This document shows, piece by piece, positions 15,303 to 24,538 of a DNA stretch of 33,794 nt. The notes beneath the pieces are model-generated. The model saw only the letters and a list, made by a program, of their open reading frames with translations. It did no database searches and was not told the DNA's origin. Where the stretch lies: NCBI GenBank assembly GCA_946541845.1, contig CAMNJW010000010.1, forward strand, positions 1 through 33,794. Reading direction: 5' to 3'. Made by a program: the position numbers and the translations under genes. Positions within the stretch are counted from its first letter, which is position 1, and every line of letters begins with the position of its first letter. The DNA comes from an uncultured Methanobrevibacter sp. GTDB lineage: Archaea; Methanobacteriota; Methanobacteria; Methanobacteriales; Methanobacteriaceae.

Positions 15303-15780
15303 ATGGTAGAAATTGCTTTAGGTACTGCTTTAGCAGCTATTGGTGCTGGAGTAGCAATTGGATTTGCTGGATTAGGTTCCGGTTTAGGGCAAGGTATGGC
15401 AGCTGCTGGTTCTGTAGGTGCAGTTGCAGAAGACAATGACATGTTTGCAAGAGGTATTATTTTCTCTGCATTACCAGAAACTCAGGCTATTTACGGGTTC
15501 TTGGTTGCAATCTTATTATTAGTATTCTCAGGTTTATTAGGTGGAGGACAAGGATTACCTACTGAAGCAGGTATTGTTGCTATCGGTGTAGGTGCATCCA
15601 TTGGTTTCGCTGGTTTAGGTTCCGGTATGGGACAAGGTATGGCAGCAGCATCCTCTGTCGGTGCTATTGTAGAAGACAATGATATGTTTGCTCGTGGTAT
15701 TATTTTCTCTGCATTACCAGAGACACAAGCTATTTACGGTTTCTTGATTGCTATTTTACTTATGGTATTCGGTGGAATCT
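15303..15780 (+). repeat. Internal tandem repeat within atpK
   Basis: The two halves of the gene (about 15303-15542 and 15546-15780) encode nearly the same 78-residue hairpin. This reflects an ancient proteolipid duplication; the nucleotide sequences have drifted at third positions. Confidence 0.85.
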
Positions 15781-15788
15781 TAGGTTAA
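15303..15788 (+). CDS. atpK: A-type ATP synthase subunit K, duplicated proteolipid
   Basis: The 161-aa ring subunit with two tandem hairpins (four membrane spans). Each half repeats the same blocks: GFAGLGSG(L/M)GQGMAA, EDNDMFARGIIFSALPETQAIYGF. The ion-binding Glu is present in both hairpins (Glu59 and Glu140), each followed by Thr, with Gln30 and Gln111 on the inner helices and Tyr64 and Tyr145 nearby. In rotary ATPases such Gln/Glu/Thr/Tyr sets are associated with sodium binding, so a sodium-driven enzyme is plausible, but this is inference from motifs. It sits between subunits I and E, with a 13-base gap to atpE that contains AAGGAGG. Confidence 0.95.
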   Translation: MVEIALGTALAAIGAGVAIGFAGLGSGLGQGMAAAGSVGAVAEDNDMFARGIIFSALPETQAIYGFLVAILLLVFSGLLGGGQGLPTEAGIVAIGVGASIGFAGLGSGMGQGMAAASSVGAIVEDNDMFARGIIFSALPETQAIYGFLIAILLMVFGGILG

Positions 15789-15801
15789 GGAGGCAATTTA
15801 T

Positions 15802-16410
15802 ATGAGCTCAGGCACAGATAAAATTGTTTCAAGCATTATGTCTGAAGCCCAAGAGAAAGCTGATGTAATCATTCAAGACGCTAACGCAGAAGTTTCAGCA
15901 ATTCAAGCAAAAGCTGAAAAAACTGCAGAAGCTGAAAAAGCAAAAATTTTAGATAATGGTAAAAAACAATCTGATATGAGATATCAGCAAATTATCTCTG
16001 AAGCTAAGATGAATGCTCGTAGAGCAAAATTAGGCGCTAAAGAAGAAGTAATCGAAGCGGCTTTCAATCAAGCTACTGGAGAATTAAAATCAATCGCTGC
16101 TTCAGGTAGTGATGAATATGAAGATTCATTAAGTAAAATGATTAAAGAAGCTGCTGATGAAATTGGCCGTGATGATTTAATTATTCATTTAAATGAAGCC
16201 GATACTAATAAATTTAAACAAGAATTATCTTCAGATTCCTTTGAATTAGAAGGAGTTAATTTCAAATTAGGTGAACCTATTAAAGCTATTGGTGGAGCTA
16301 TTTTGAAAACTAGTGATGGAGATATCGAAGTAAATAATACTATTGAAGCTAGATTAGAAAGATTTAAAAGTATCTTACGTAGTGAAGTTGCTGAAATTTT
16401 ATTTAAATAA
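15802..16410 (+). CDS. atpE: A-type ATP synthase subunit E
   Basis: Peripheral stalk subunit, 202 aa. The N-terminal half is a long charged helix (AEVSAIQAKAEKTAEAEKAKI) that pairs with subunit H. The C-terminal half is the globular head domain binding the A3B3 ring, with the family-like end IGGAILKTSDGDIEVNNTIEARLERFKSILRSEVAEILF. Strong AAGGAGG precedes the ATG. Length is typical. The gene is 13 bases from atpK and 16 from atpC. Confidence 0.93.
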   Translation: MSSGTDKIVSSIMSEAQEKADVIIQDANAEVSAIQAKAEKTAEAEKAKILDNGKKQSDMRYQQIISEAKMNARRAKLGAKEEVIEAAFNQATGELKSIAASGSDEYEDSLSKMIKEAADEIGRDDLIIHLNEADTNKFKQELSSDSFELEGVNFKLGEPIKAIGGAILKTSDGDIEVNNTIEARLERFKSILRSEVAEILFK

Positions 16411-16426
16411 TTAGGAGGATAAATAT

Positions 16427-17581
16427 ATGGCAGATGAAATTGCTACATTAATAAGTTCTGTGGGACTTACTCAAGAAACATTTCTTGTATTTTGTATTCT
16501 CGCAATTCTTATTGTAGGTGCAGTTGTTGTAATCATTACATCTAGACCAATTTTGGACATTTATCCTTATCTTAACCCAAGTGCAAGAGTAAGAGCTAGA
16601 AAAGGAAGATTATTTGATGAAAAACAAATTTCTGAAATTGTTGAAACCAACGATGTTGAAGAAGTTGAAAATTACCTCAAAGGTATTCCTGAGTATGCTG
16701 ATGTTTTAGATGACTATCCACTTGACAAAGCATTAGATGTTGAACGTGCTAATACTTATGACTTTGTTGCAAGATTAGCTCCTAAAGACATCAAAGATCC
16801 TTTCGTTGTAATGTCTAAAAAAACTGATATTGACAACATTAAAAGTCTTTTGACTGCTAAAGAAGTCGGACTTTCCGCTGAAGAAACAAAAGAATTGTTA
16901 ATTCCTTGCGGATCATTATACGATGATTTAGAATCTTTAGCTGATGCTGAAAGTGTAACTGATGTTATAACAAGTTTGGATAATACTGAATACGCTACAG
17001 CTTTAGAAGATGCTCTTCCACAATATGAAGATACAAAAATGATTCTTCCATTAGAATCTGCTTTAGATAAATATTATTTAGGCAAATTATTACGTTCTAC
17101 TGATGTTCCTTCCGATGAAAATAAACAAATTTTATATTCTTATGTTGGAACTCAAGTTGATGTAGCTAATCTAAAACTAATTATAAGGGCTAAAGAAGAT
17201 GGCCTTGATTATGATGCAATCTCTCCTTATATATTAGAAGAAGGATACCAATTACGTGAATGGAAACTTAAAGATTTAATGGAATCTCCTGATGTTACTA
17301 ATGTAGTATCCGGATTAGAAGGAACAAAATATGCTAATGCATTATCAGATGCAATTCCAGTATACAATGAAACTGGTTCTGTTGCAGTATTTGAAAAAGC
17401 ATTAGATACTTATGCCGCAGATTATGCTAAATCTTTATCTGCTAAAAAACCATTAGGTATTGGTCCAATTATTGGTTATTTAAGTCAAAAAGAAAGTGAA
17501 ATTAAAAATTTAAAAATTATAGCAAGAGCAAAAAGAGAAGCAGACTTCCCAAATTCTAAAATCATGGAGATGTTAATATGA
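16427..17581 (+). CDS. atpC: A-type ATP synthase subunit C
   Basis: The 384-aa funnel-shaped subunit linking the K ring to the central stalk D/F. Three internal repeats of a helical domain can be followed through recurring parts such as YDFVARLAPKDIKD, YYLGKLLRSTD and YAADYAKSL, and the C-terminal block IGYLSQKESEIKNLKIIARAKREADFP is a family hallmark. An N-terminal hydrophobic segment (LVFCILAILIVGAVVVIITS, about 20-39) precedes the repeats and may be a membrane anchor. TTAGGAGGAT precedes the ATG. The stop overlaps the atpF start in ATGA. Confidence 0.93.
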   Translation: MADEIATLISSVGLTQETFLVFCILAILIVGAVVVIITSRPILDIYPYLNPSARVRARKGRLFDEKQISEIVETNDVEEVENYLKGIPEYADVLDDYPLDKALDVERANTYDFVARLAPKDIKDPFVVMSKKTDIDNIKSLLTAKEVGLSAEETKELLIPCGSLYDDLESLADAESVTDVITSLDNTEYATALEDALPQYEDTKMILPLESALDKYYLGKLLRSTDVPSDENKQILYSYVGTQVDVANLKLIIRAKEDGLDYDAISPYILEEGYQLREWKLKDLMESPDVTNVVSGLEGTKYANALSDAIPVYNETGSVAVFEKALDTYAADYAKSLSAKKPLGIGPIIGYLSQKESEIKNLKIIARAKREADFPNSKIMEMLI

Positions 17582-17895
17582 GTTCAGTAGCAATTATTGG
17601 TGATATTGACACTGTATCTGGATTTAGACTTGGTGGTGTCAAACAAGCAGAAGTAGTAAACACTGCTGAAGAAGCTATCGCAGCTTTTGATAAATTTTTA
17701 GAAGACGAAATTTCAATTATTATTATTACCCAAGCTATGGCAAATGAAATAAGGGAACATATTAACAGAAAAATAGGTTCTGATGTGTTGCCAATGATAA
17801 TTGAAATACCTGATAAAGATGGGTCCGCAGGAGGATCATCTGATCAAATAAATGACCTTATTAAAAGAGTTATCGGGGTAGAGATGGTTAAATGA
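17578..17895 (+). CDS. atpF: A-type ATP synthase subunit F
   Basis: Central stalk subunit, 105 aa. The start [22 protein letters not shown] and the segment [18 protein letters not shown] are typical of subunit F, a small Rossmann-like domain with a C-terminal helix ([18 protein letters not shown]) that reaches into the A3B3 head. It overlaps both neighbours by 4 bases (ATGA at each junction), which suggests translational coupling with atpC and atpA. Confidence 0.93.
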   Translation: MSSVAIIGDIDTVSGFRLGGVKQAEVVNTAEEAIAAFDKFLEDEISIIIITQAMANEIREHINRKIGSDVLPMIIEIPDKDGSAGGSSDQINDLIKRVIGVEMVK

Positions 17896-19634
17896 TTATT
17901 GAAGGAAAAATTATTAAGATTGCTGGGCCTGTTATTGTCGCAGATGGTATGAGAGGGGCTCAGATGCTTGAGATGGTTAGGGTAGGTGAACAGAAGCTTA
18001 TCGGGGAAATCATTGAGCTTGAAGGTGACACCGCAACTATCCAAGTATATGAAGAAACAGCCGGTATCCAACCGGGTGAAGTAGTTGAATGTACTGGTGG
18101 AGCATTGTCCGTAGAACTCGGTCCTGGTGTAATGAGTTCTATTTTCGATGGTATTCAAAGACCTTTAAGAATCATCAGAGAAGAATCTGGTGACTTCATT
18201 GCAAGAGGTATTGATGTAGATTCCATTAACAAAGAGAAAAAATGGGAGTTCAAACCAGTAGCAAAAGTTGGAGATGTTTTAAAAGCTGGAGATGTACTTG
18301 GTGAAGTACAAGAAACTACAGCTGTTTTACACAAAATTATGGTTCCTCCATCCCTTGAAGGTGAAGTAACTGAAATCGCTCCTGAAGGTGAATACACTGT
18401 ATTAGAAGACATCGCTACTGTTGGTGGCGAAAAAGTTCAAATGCTCCAAAAATGGCCTGTAAAAAGAAGCCGTCCTTATGTAAGAAAATTAGACCCAGAT
18501 GTACCTTTGGTAACTGGTCAAAGAGCACAAGACACTTTCTTCTCTGTAGCTAAAGGTGGGGCAGCAGCTATCCCAGGTCCATTCGGATCAGGTAAAACTG
18601 TTACACAACAACAATTAGCTAAATGGGCAGACGCAGATATTGTGGTATATATCGGATGTGGTGAACGTGGTAACGAAATGACTGAAGTACTTACTGAATT
18701 CCCATTCCTTGACGACCCTAAAACTGGTAACCCATTGATGGACAGAACAGTTCTTATTGCAAACACTTCTAACATGCCGGTAGCAGCTCGTGAAGCATGT
18801 GTATATACTGGTATTACTATTGCTGAATACTACCGTGACCAAGGTTACGACGTAGCACTTATGGCAGACTCAACCTCAAGATGGGCTGAAGCTATGAGGG
18901 AGATTTCAGGAAGATTAGAAGAAATGCCTGGGGAAGAAGGTTATCCTGCATACTTAGCATCCAGATTAGCTCAATTCTACGAAAGAGCTGGAAGAGTAGA
19001 AACTATTGGTTCAGAACCACACGTAGCATCTATCTCTGTAGTTGGTGCAGTATCTCCTCCTGGTGGGGACTTATCAGAACCTGTTACTCAAAACACCTTA
19101 CGTATCTGTAAAGTGTTCTGGGCATTAGACGCATCTCTTGCGGATAAACGTCACTTCCCTTCAATTGACTGGTTACAAAGTTATTCCTTATACGTAGACA
19201 GTATTGAAGGTTGGTGGGCTGAAAATGTAGCTGCAGATTGGAGAGCAACTCGTGACCAAGCTATGAGTTTATTACAAAAAGAATCTGAATTACAAGAAAT
19301 TGTACAATTAGTTGGTCCTGATGCATTACCTGAAACTGACCAAGCTACTTTAGAAACTACACGTATGTTAAGAGAAGATTTCTTACAACAAAATGCATTT
19401 GATGATGTAGATACTTACTGTGCACCTGACAAACAGTACAAAATGTTAAAAACCATTTTATTATTCTACAAAGAATCTCTTGCAGCAGTTAACAGAGGTG
19501 CACCTATCGCAACTATTGCATCCTTACCTGTTAAAGAAGAAATCGGTAAAATGAAATACATACCACAAGATGAATTTGATGCAAAAATTGCAGATATTCA
19601 AGCAGCAATTACTAAACAATGCAGTGAGGCTTAA
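17892..19634 (+). CDS. atpA: A-type ATP synthase catalytic subunit A
   Basis: The catalytic nucleotide-binding subunit, 580 aa. The P-loop GPFGSGKT is at residues 229-236, in the GPFGSGKT form characteristic of archaeal A subunits. An N-terminal barrel ([17 protein letters not shown]), the A-type insertion region (about 110-200) and [25 protein letters not shown] and [26 protein letters not shown] follow in the expected order. No intein is present. Length is typical. It begins inside the atpF stop and is 2 bases from atpB. Confidence 0.98.
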   Translation: MIIEGKIIKIAGPVIVADGMRGAQMLEMVRVGEQKLIGEIIELEGDTATIQVYEETAGIQPGEVVECTGGALSVELGPGVMSSIFDGIQRPLRIIREESGDFIARGIDVDSINKEKKWEFKPVAKVGDVLKAGDVLGEVQETTAVLHKIMVPPSLEGEVTEIAPEGEYTVLEDIATVGGEKVQMLQKWPVKRSRPYVRKLDPDVPLVTGQRAQDTFFSVAKGGAAAIPGPFGSGKTVTQQQLAKWADADIVVYIGCGERGNEMTEVLTEFPFLDDPKTGNPLMDRTVLIANTSNMPVAAREACVYTGITIAEYYRDQGYDVALMADSTSRWAEAMREISGRLEEMPGEEGYPAYLASRLAQFYERAGRVETIGSEPHVASISVVGAVSPPGGDLSEPVTQNTLRICKVFWALDASLADKRHFPSIDWLQSYSLYVDSIEGWWAENVAADWRATRDQAMSLLQKESELQEIVQLVGPDALPETDQATLETTRMLREDFLQQNAFDDVDTYCAPDKQYKMLKTILLFYKESLAAVNRGAPIATIASLPVKEEIGKMKYIPQDEFDAKIADIQAAITKQCSEA

Positions 19635-19636
19635 AA

Positions 19637-21028
<1,392 letters not shown>

Positions 21029-21055
21029 TCTCATTACAGTAATGTAGGTGATTAA

Positions 21056-21742
21056 ATGGCACAAGATATTATAGATGGAATTAATCCAACTCGTATGGAA
21101 TTATTGTCTCTTAAAAATAGGACAAAACTTGCTGTTAAAGGGCATGGTTTACTTAAAGAGAAAAGGGACGCTTTAATTAAAGAGTTTTTTGATATCTTGG
21201 ATCGTGTCAAAGGTATTCGTGAAAATGCAGAATTAAGTCTAAAAGAAGCTAATGATGCTTTACTTGAAGCTCAAATTGCAATGGGTGATTTGGCTGTAAG
21301 AAAAGCAGCATTATCTGTTAAAGAATCTATTGATGTGGACATCACATCAAGAAGTGTTATGGGTGTTGCAGTACCTGTAACTAATGTTAAAATGGAAGAA
21401 AGATCCATCATTGACAGAGGTTACGGTTTTTCAGACACCACTATTCAATTAGACGAAGCTGCAAAGAAATTCGAGGAATCTCTTAAGTATTTAATTGAAC
21501 TTGGTGAAGTGGAAAAAACTATTTATCTGCTCGCTGAAGAAATTGAAGCTACTAAACGTAGAGTAAATGCTTTAGAACATATTATGATTCCAAGATTCCA
21601 AAATACTGAAAAGTATATTGATATGAGACTCCAAGAAATGGAAAGGGAAAACTTTGTAAGATTGAAAATGATTAGATCAACAATTGAGAAAAATGAAAAA
21701 GCAGCTGCAGCAGCTGAAGCTGCTCAAAATGCAGAAGCTTAA
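21056..21742 (+). CDS. atpD: A-type ATP synthase subunit D
   Basis: Central rotor stalk subunit, 228 aa. The family start [33 protein letters not shown] is clear, and the C-terminal helix carries [40 protein letters not shown]. Both ends form the long coiled coil of the rotor shaft. The tail is Ala/Glu-rich ([14 protein letters not shown]) and unimportant for identity. It is the last recognised ATP synthase gene; a T-rich run at 21760-21795 probably ends most transcripts. Confidence 0.96.
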   Translation: MAQDIIDGINPTRMELLSLKNRTKLAVKGHGLLKEKRDALIKEFFDILDRVKGIRENAELSLKEANDALLEAQIAMGDLAVRKAALSVKESIDVDITSRSVMGVAVPVTNVKMEERSIIDRGYGFSDTTIQLDEAAKKFEESLKYLIELGEVEKTIYLLAEEIEATKRRVNALEHIMIPRFQNTEKYIDMRLQEMERENFVRLKMIRSTIEKNEKAAAAAEAAQNAEA

Positions 21743-21889
21743 AATTTTCTCAAAACTTCTCATTTTCTTTTATTTTTATTTATTTTTTTGTTTTGAGTTT
21801 ATATTTACATTTATTTTAAAAAAGAGTTATACTTAATTAGTTATTGTAAAAATTTTTTTTACTAGAAATTTCTAGAAACCGGTGTAAAA

Positions 21890-22039
21890 ATGAAAAGAAA
21901 TCCAATTGACCAATTTATGAAAGACCCAGATAATAAGGCTAAACTATTTATTTGGATGACCCGTGCTATGATTATTACTACTTTTATGATAACAATTGGA
22001 GTAATTTTGTTTATTTGTTATCTAGTTGGCATCTTTTAA
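21890..22039 (+). CDS. 49-aa single-span membrane protein downstream of the ATP synthase operon
   Basis: A short open frame coding for 49 residues: a charged cytosolic-looking start (MKRNPIDQFMKDPDNKAK) followed by one hydrophobic span of about 25-48 (ITTFMITIGVILFICYLVGIF). The layout, with positive residues before the span, fits an N-in single-pass protein. GGTGT precedes the ATG by four bases. It lies 147 bases after atpD, and its last 29 bases overlap the 3' end of the convergent ATP-grasp gene. I infer a real gene from the membrane pattern and its start context. A link to the ATP synthase is possible but rests only on position. Confidence 0.6.
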   Translation: MKRNPIDQFMKDPDNKAKLFIWMTRAMIITTFMITIGVILFICYLVGIF

Positions 22040-23195
22040 CTTCTTTTTCAACGATTTTACTAGATAATTCTACTTTTTCATATAATTTTTTAAAATCCTT
22101 ATTCTTATCGATTATTGTAAGCAATGGTTCTGATTTTTCAGTGATTGACCCTATGTGTGGAAGGTCATAAATGTTATCCAAATTGATTTTTTCATATTTG
22201 TTTCTATTTGGTGAATAGACAATTTTCTTATAAGAATAAAATTTCGGTTCAGGAACTTCAATGATTTTTCCCCTACATGCATTGATATGTGCTTCAAGCA
22301 TATTGATTCCAAGTGATTGTTCAACACATTCAAATGTTCCCTGAATTCTCGGATTAATTTCAATTACATATAATCCATTTTCATTTAGGATGTAATCCAC
22401 ACCATTTGATCCAAGCAGCCTAAATTTTTTCGCCAATGATTCTGATGTAATTTTCATTTCCTCAAGAATCTCATCGATATTTTCAACATCTGACATTATG
22501 GATTCCTTAGTTAGGGGCACAATATTTCCAATATATCTGAAACTGTTATTTTTTTCAAAATCATTTTCGGTCAATAGTCTGGAGCTGATAATTGTTTTTG
22601 CATTGGTGCCGGTTGATAAAATTGATGAGCTTACATTTATTCCACTGACAAATTCCTGCATAATGAATTCATCCTCATTAAATTCAATGCATTTATCATT
22701 ATCTAAAAGATTTACGTTATACCCTCCACTTCCTTGAACGGGTTTTAAAATAAATTTATTGTTAGGGCAAGCCTTTTGTATTTCATAAGCTTCATCTATA
22801 TCACTTAACCTAAAAGTCTTAGGGGTTAAGAATTTATTTTTTATCTCTTTGTAGAAATTGTATTTGTTTTCAATTTTATTTACATCAACATTTCCTAAGA
22901 TTTTCTTTTGATCCTTTTTGGAAAAGTCGTTTGGTGAGATGCCTGATATTGGTATGATGTAATCGACTTCATCAATGAATTCCCTTGAAATGTCCAGTAT
23001 GGTTTGAGGATTGAATTCCTCTTCAAAAACACCGCAACTTTCACCATAACTTTCATTGAGAATAATTTTCTGGTTTTTGATGGATGGTGTATCTGATGTT
23101 GAAAAATAACTGGTGGAATATACAGTATAATCTAATTTTAATGCACTGTTAAGCATACTTCTTGTATCAATTCCAATAAGTAATAGCTTTTCCAT
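22011..23195 (-). CDS. ATP-grasp domain protein
   Basis: A 394-aa soluble ATP-grasp enzyme, probably of the archaeal carboxylate-amine ligase type (COG2232-like). The pre-grasp domain starts MEKLLLIGIDTRSMLNSALK; ATP-binding parts are FILKPVQGSGGYNV (Lys plus glycine-rich loop) and FIMQEFVSGINVSSS; the magnesium site is in NGLYVIEINPRIQGTFECVE, with the Glu and Asn ligands retained. The C-terminal about 80 residues are charged and family-specific. Such enzymes join a carboxylate to an amine or thiol through an acyl phosphate, but the substrates here are unknown; cofactor biosynthesis is one option in a methanogen. The next gene upstream on this strand is tRNA-Gln. Confidence 0.82.
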   Translation of the reverse strand: MEKLLLIGIDTRSMLNSALKLDYTVYSTSYFSTSDTPSIKNQKIILNESYGESCGVFEEEFNPQTILDISREFIDEVDYIIPISGISPNDFSKKDQKKILGNVDVNKIENKYNFYKEIKNKFLTPKTFRLSDIDEAYEIQKACPNNKFILKPVQGSGGYNVNLLDNDKCIEFNEDEFIMQEFVSGINVSSSILSTGTNAKTIISSRLLTENDFEKNNSFRYIGNIVPLTKESIMSDVENIDEILEEMKITSESLAKKFRLLGSNGVDYILNENGLYVIEINPRIQGTFECVEQSLGINMLEAHINACRGKIIEVPEPKFYSYKKIVYSPNRNKYEKINLDNIYDLPHIGSITEKSEPLLTIIDKNKDFKKLYEKVELSSKIVEKEVKRCQLDNK

Positions 23196-23225
23196 AAAAT
23201 ATCAATAAAAATAGTTAGTTAAAAA

Positions 23226-23297
23226 TAGTCCCGAGCGGAGTCGAACCGCCGTCTCCGGGTCCAAAGCCTAGAAGGATTACCACTACCCTACGGGACT
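23226..23297 (-). tRNA. tRNA-Gln (anticodon TTG)
   Basis: Read on the minus strand, the 72 bases fold as a cloverleaf: acceptor AGTCCCG/CGGGACT with discriminator A, D arm GGGT/ATCC, anticodon loop CTTTGGA with TTG at 34-36, and T arm GGCGG-TTCGACT-CCGCT. CCA is not encoded. A TTTTT run follows the 3' end. The anticodon stem CTAGG/CCCGG has one mismatch: A at 23269 (tRNA strand) opposite C at 23257, next to a T-G wobble. G there would give an intact stem. Confidence 0.93.
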
Positions 23298-23301
23298 ATA
23301 C

Positions 23302-23322
23302 ATGTTGTATCACATACAACAT
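23302..23322. promoter_or_regulatory. Perfect inverted repeat in the tRNA-Gln promoter
   Basis: ATGTTGTAT and its exact reverse complement ATACAACAT flank CAC. The repeat lies between the likely TATA box (AATATATATTT at about 23324-23334) and the 5' end of the tRNA (23297), a position where a bound protein would block initiation. It could also be a leader hairpin. A repeat this short can occur by chance in A/T-rich DNA. Confidence 0.4.
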
Positions 23323-23353
23323 TTAATATATATTTATCATGTAGTATTTAAAT

Positions 23354-23752
23354 CTATCGGTTATTTGATAAATTTTGATAAAATAAGCATTTTTCATGCC
23401 ATATACAATTAAAACAGATTTCACTAACACTTTCCTTTGTATTGAAAATTGAATCGATTTTTTCAAATAATTCAACTGATTTAAACTCTGTTTCGGTATC
23501 TAATTTTTCAAGGACTGCATTGTCCATTTTCACTATTCGATCATTTTGAACTATGTCTTCACAGATATTATTTTTTAAGTTGGGACAAGATTTGCAGATG
23601 TCATCGGGACAATTTGTTAGGGAAACCTTTGTTTCAGGCAATTTTCTTTTATTGTTTACATCAATCATGTTCTCTACAAAGTTTTCGTCATAACCATAGC
23701 CCTGAAAACCCTTGAGACATAATAAGTGATGTCCTCTTAAAATAAGTTTCAT
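23354..23752 (-). CDS. DUF1284 family protein (predicted Fe-S or metal-binding)
   Basis: A 132-aa soluble protein of the DUF1284 family. The hallmark start MKLILRGHHLLCLKGFQGYGYDENFVENM is present. Cysteines are spread in clusters: C12, then NCPDDICKSCPNLKNNICED and ICFNCIWHEKCLFYQ, a pattern suited to a metal or iron-sulfur site. No enzyme activity is established for the family, to my knowledge. It lies between tRNA-Gln and bioY on the same strand, but the bioY hairpin terminator just upstream suggests that it has its own promoter in the 50-base gap or depends on read-through. Confidence 0.82.
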   Translation of the reverse strand: MKLILRGHHLLCLKGFQGYGYDENFVENMIDVNNKRKLPETKVSLTNCPDDICKSCPNLKNNICEDIVQNDRIVKMDNAVLEKLDTETEFKSVELFEKIDSIFNTKESVSEICFNCIWHEKCLFYQNLSNNR

Positions 23753-23781
23753 TTGAATCAGAAATAAATAAATAAAAAAAG

Positions 23782-23802
23782 AAAAAGATTTAAAATCTTT
23801 TT
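23782..23802 (-). terminator. Intrinsic-type terminator of bioY
   Basis: On the minus strand a hairpin with GATTT/AAATC core and A-T extension lies immediately after the bioY stop, followed by a long T-rich run (23771-23781 as A on the plus strand). This is the expected form of a U-tract terminator. Confidence 0.6.
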
Positions 23803-24414
23803 TTAGTCTTTTGGTAAGAATGCTTTAGATACTGCTGCAGCACCTAATACTTTTACAATGTCTCCTGCAATAAATGGAACAAGGCCCATCATTAAAAGGT
23901 CAACAACTCCTAAGGTTGTTCCTTGTGCGAAGTAGAACCATAATGCAAGACCTGCTAAACCTGGAATGTAGATCAATGCAAAGTTTGCAACTCCAATAAC
24001 AACAGCCATTCTTGTAAAACTACGTGCTTTTGCGTATTTTTCAGTAATAAAACCAACAAAGTATGATGCAATGATAAATCCGATTAAGAATCCACCAGTT
24101 GAACCAAGTAAAGTTTCAAGTCCTCCAGTCATTCCTCCAAACCAAGGAATAAATGCAACACCTAAAACGACGTATAATATTTGGCTTAAACATCCATATT
24201 TTTTACCTAAGAATAAACCAGAACATAACACTGCAAATGTTTGTGCAGTAATTGGTACTGGGGTCCATGGGAGCGGGATAATGATTTGTGCCATTATACC
24301 AGTAAAACAAGCCATCATTAAAGACATGAGTAACTTTGTTGCAGTACTAGCATCTTGAATTCTTTCAAAAACATTTTTTCTAGTGCTATAATAATTATCC
24401 ATATTTATATTCAT
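23803..24414 (-). CDS. bioY: Biotin transporter BioY (ECF S component)
   Basis: A 203-aa integral membrane protein with about six spans and the BioY signature: TGIMAQIIIPLPWTPVPITAQTFAVLCSGLFLGKKYGCLSQILYVVLGVAFIPWFGG. The substrate-specific S component takes up biotin alone or with the shared ATPase/T energising module, which is not in this window. Length is normal. I start it at ATG 24414, because GGAGG lies 7 bases upstream; ATG 24402 is a weaker alternative. It follows the dnaG terminator, so it has its own promoter in the 124-base gap. I see no convincing BirA or BioR operator. Confidence 0.93.
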   Translation of the reverse strand: MNINMDNYYSTRKNVFERIQDASTATKLLMSLMMACFTGIMAQIIIPLPWTPVPITAQTFAVLCSGLFLGKKYGCLSQILYVVLGVAFIPWFGGMTGGLETLLGSTGGFLIGFIIASYFVGFITEKYAKARSFTRMAVVIGVANFALIYIPGLAGLALWFYFAQGTTLGVVDLLMMGLVPFIAGDIVKVLGAAAVSKAFLPKD

Positions 24415-24499
24415 TTTTTACCTCCGTTTTCCGAATCCCAATTATTATTTGTTAATAATAGTATTTATTATTTCGGTTTTAGAGTTATAATATTAAAAA

Positions 24500-24527
24500 T
24501 AAAAAAGAGTGAGAATTTAAAATTCTC
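24500..24527 (-). terminator. Intrinsic-type terminator of dnaG
   Basis: Just past the dnaG stop on the minus strand, GAGAATT and AATTCTC (24511-24527) form a hairpin with a three-base loop. It is followed by a run of T (A run at 24498-24506 on the plus strand). Good stem plus U-tract. Confidence 0.65.
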
Positions 24528-24538
24528 AAATAATATGT

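Noticed and set aside
24415-24475. Possible biotin operator before bioY
   Set aside because: Only short A/T inverted repeats (TTATTA/TAATAA) and a distant CCGAA/TTCGG pair are seen; neither resembles a known BirA or BioR site well enough.
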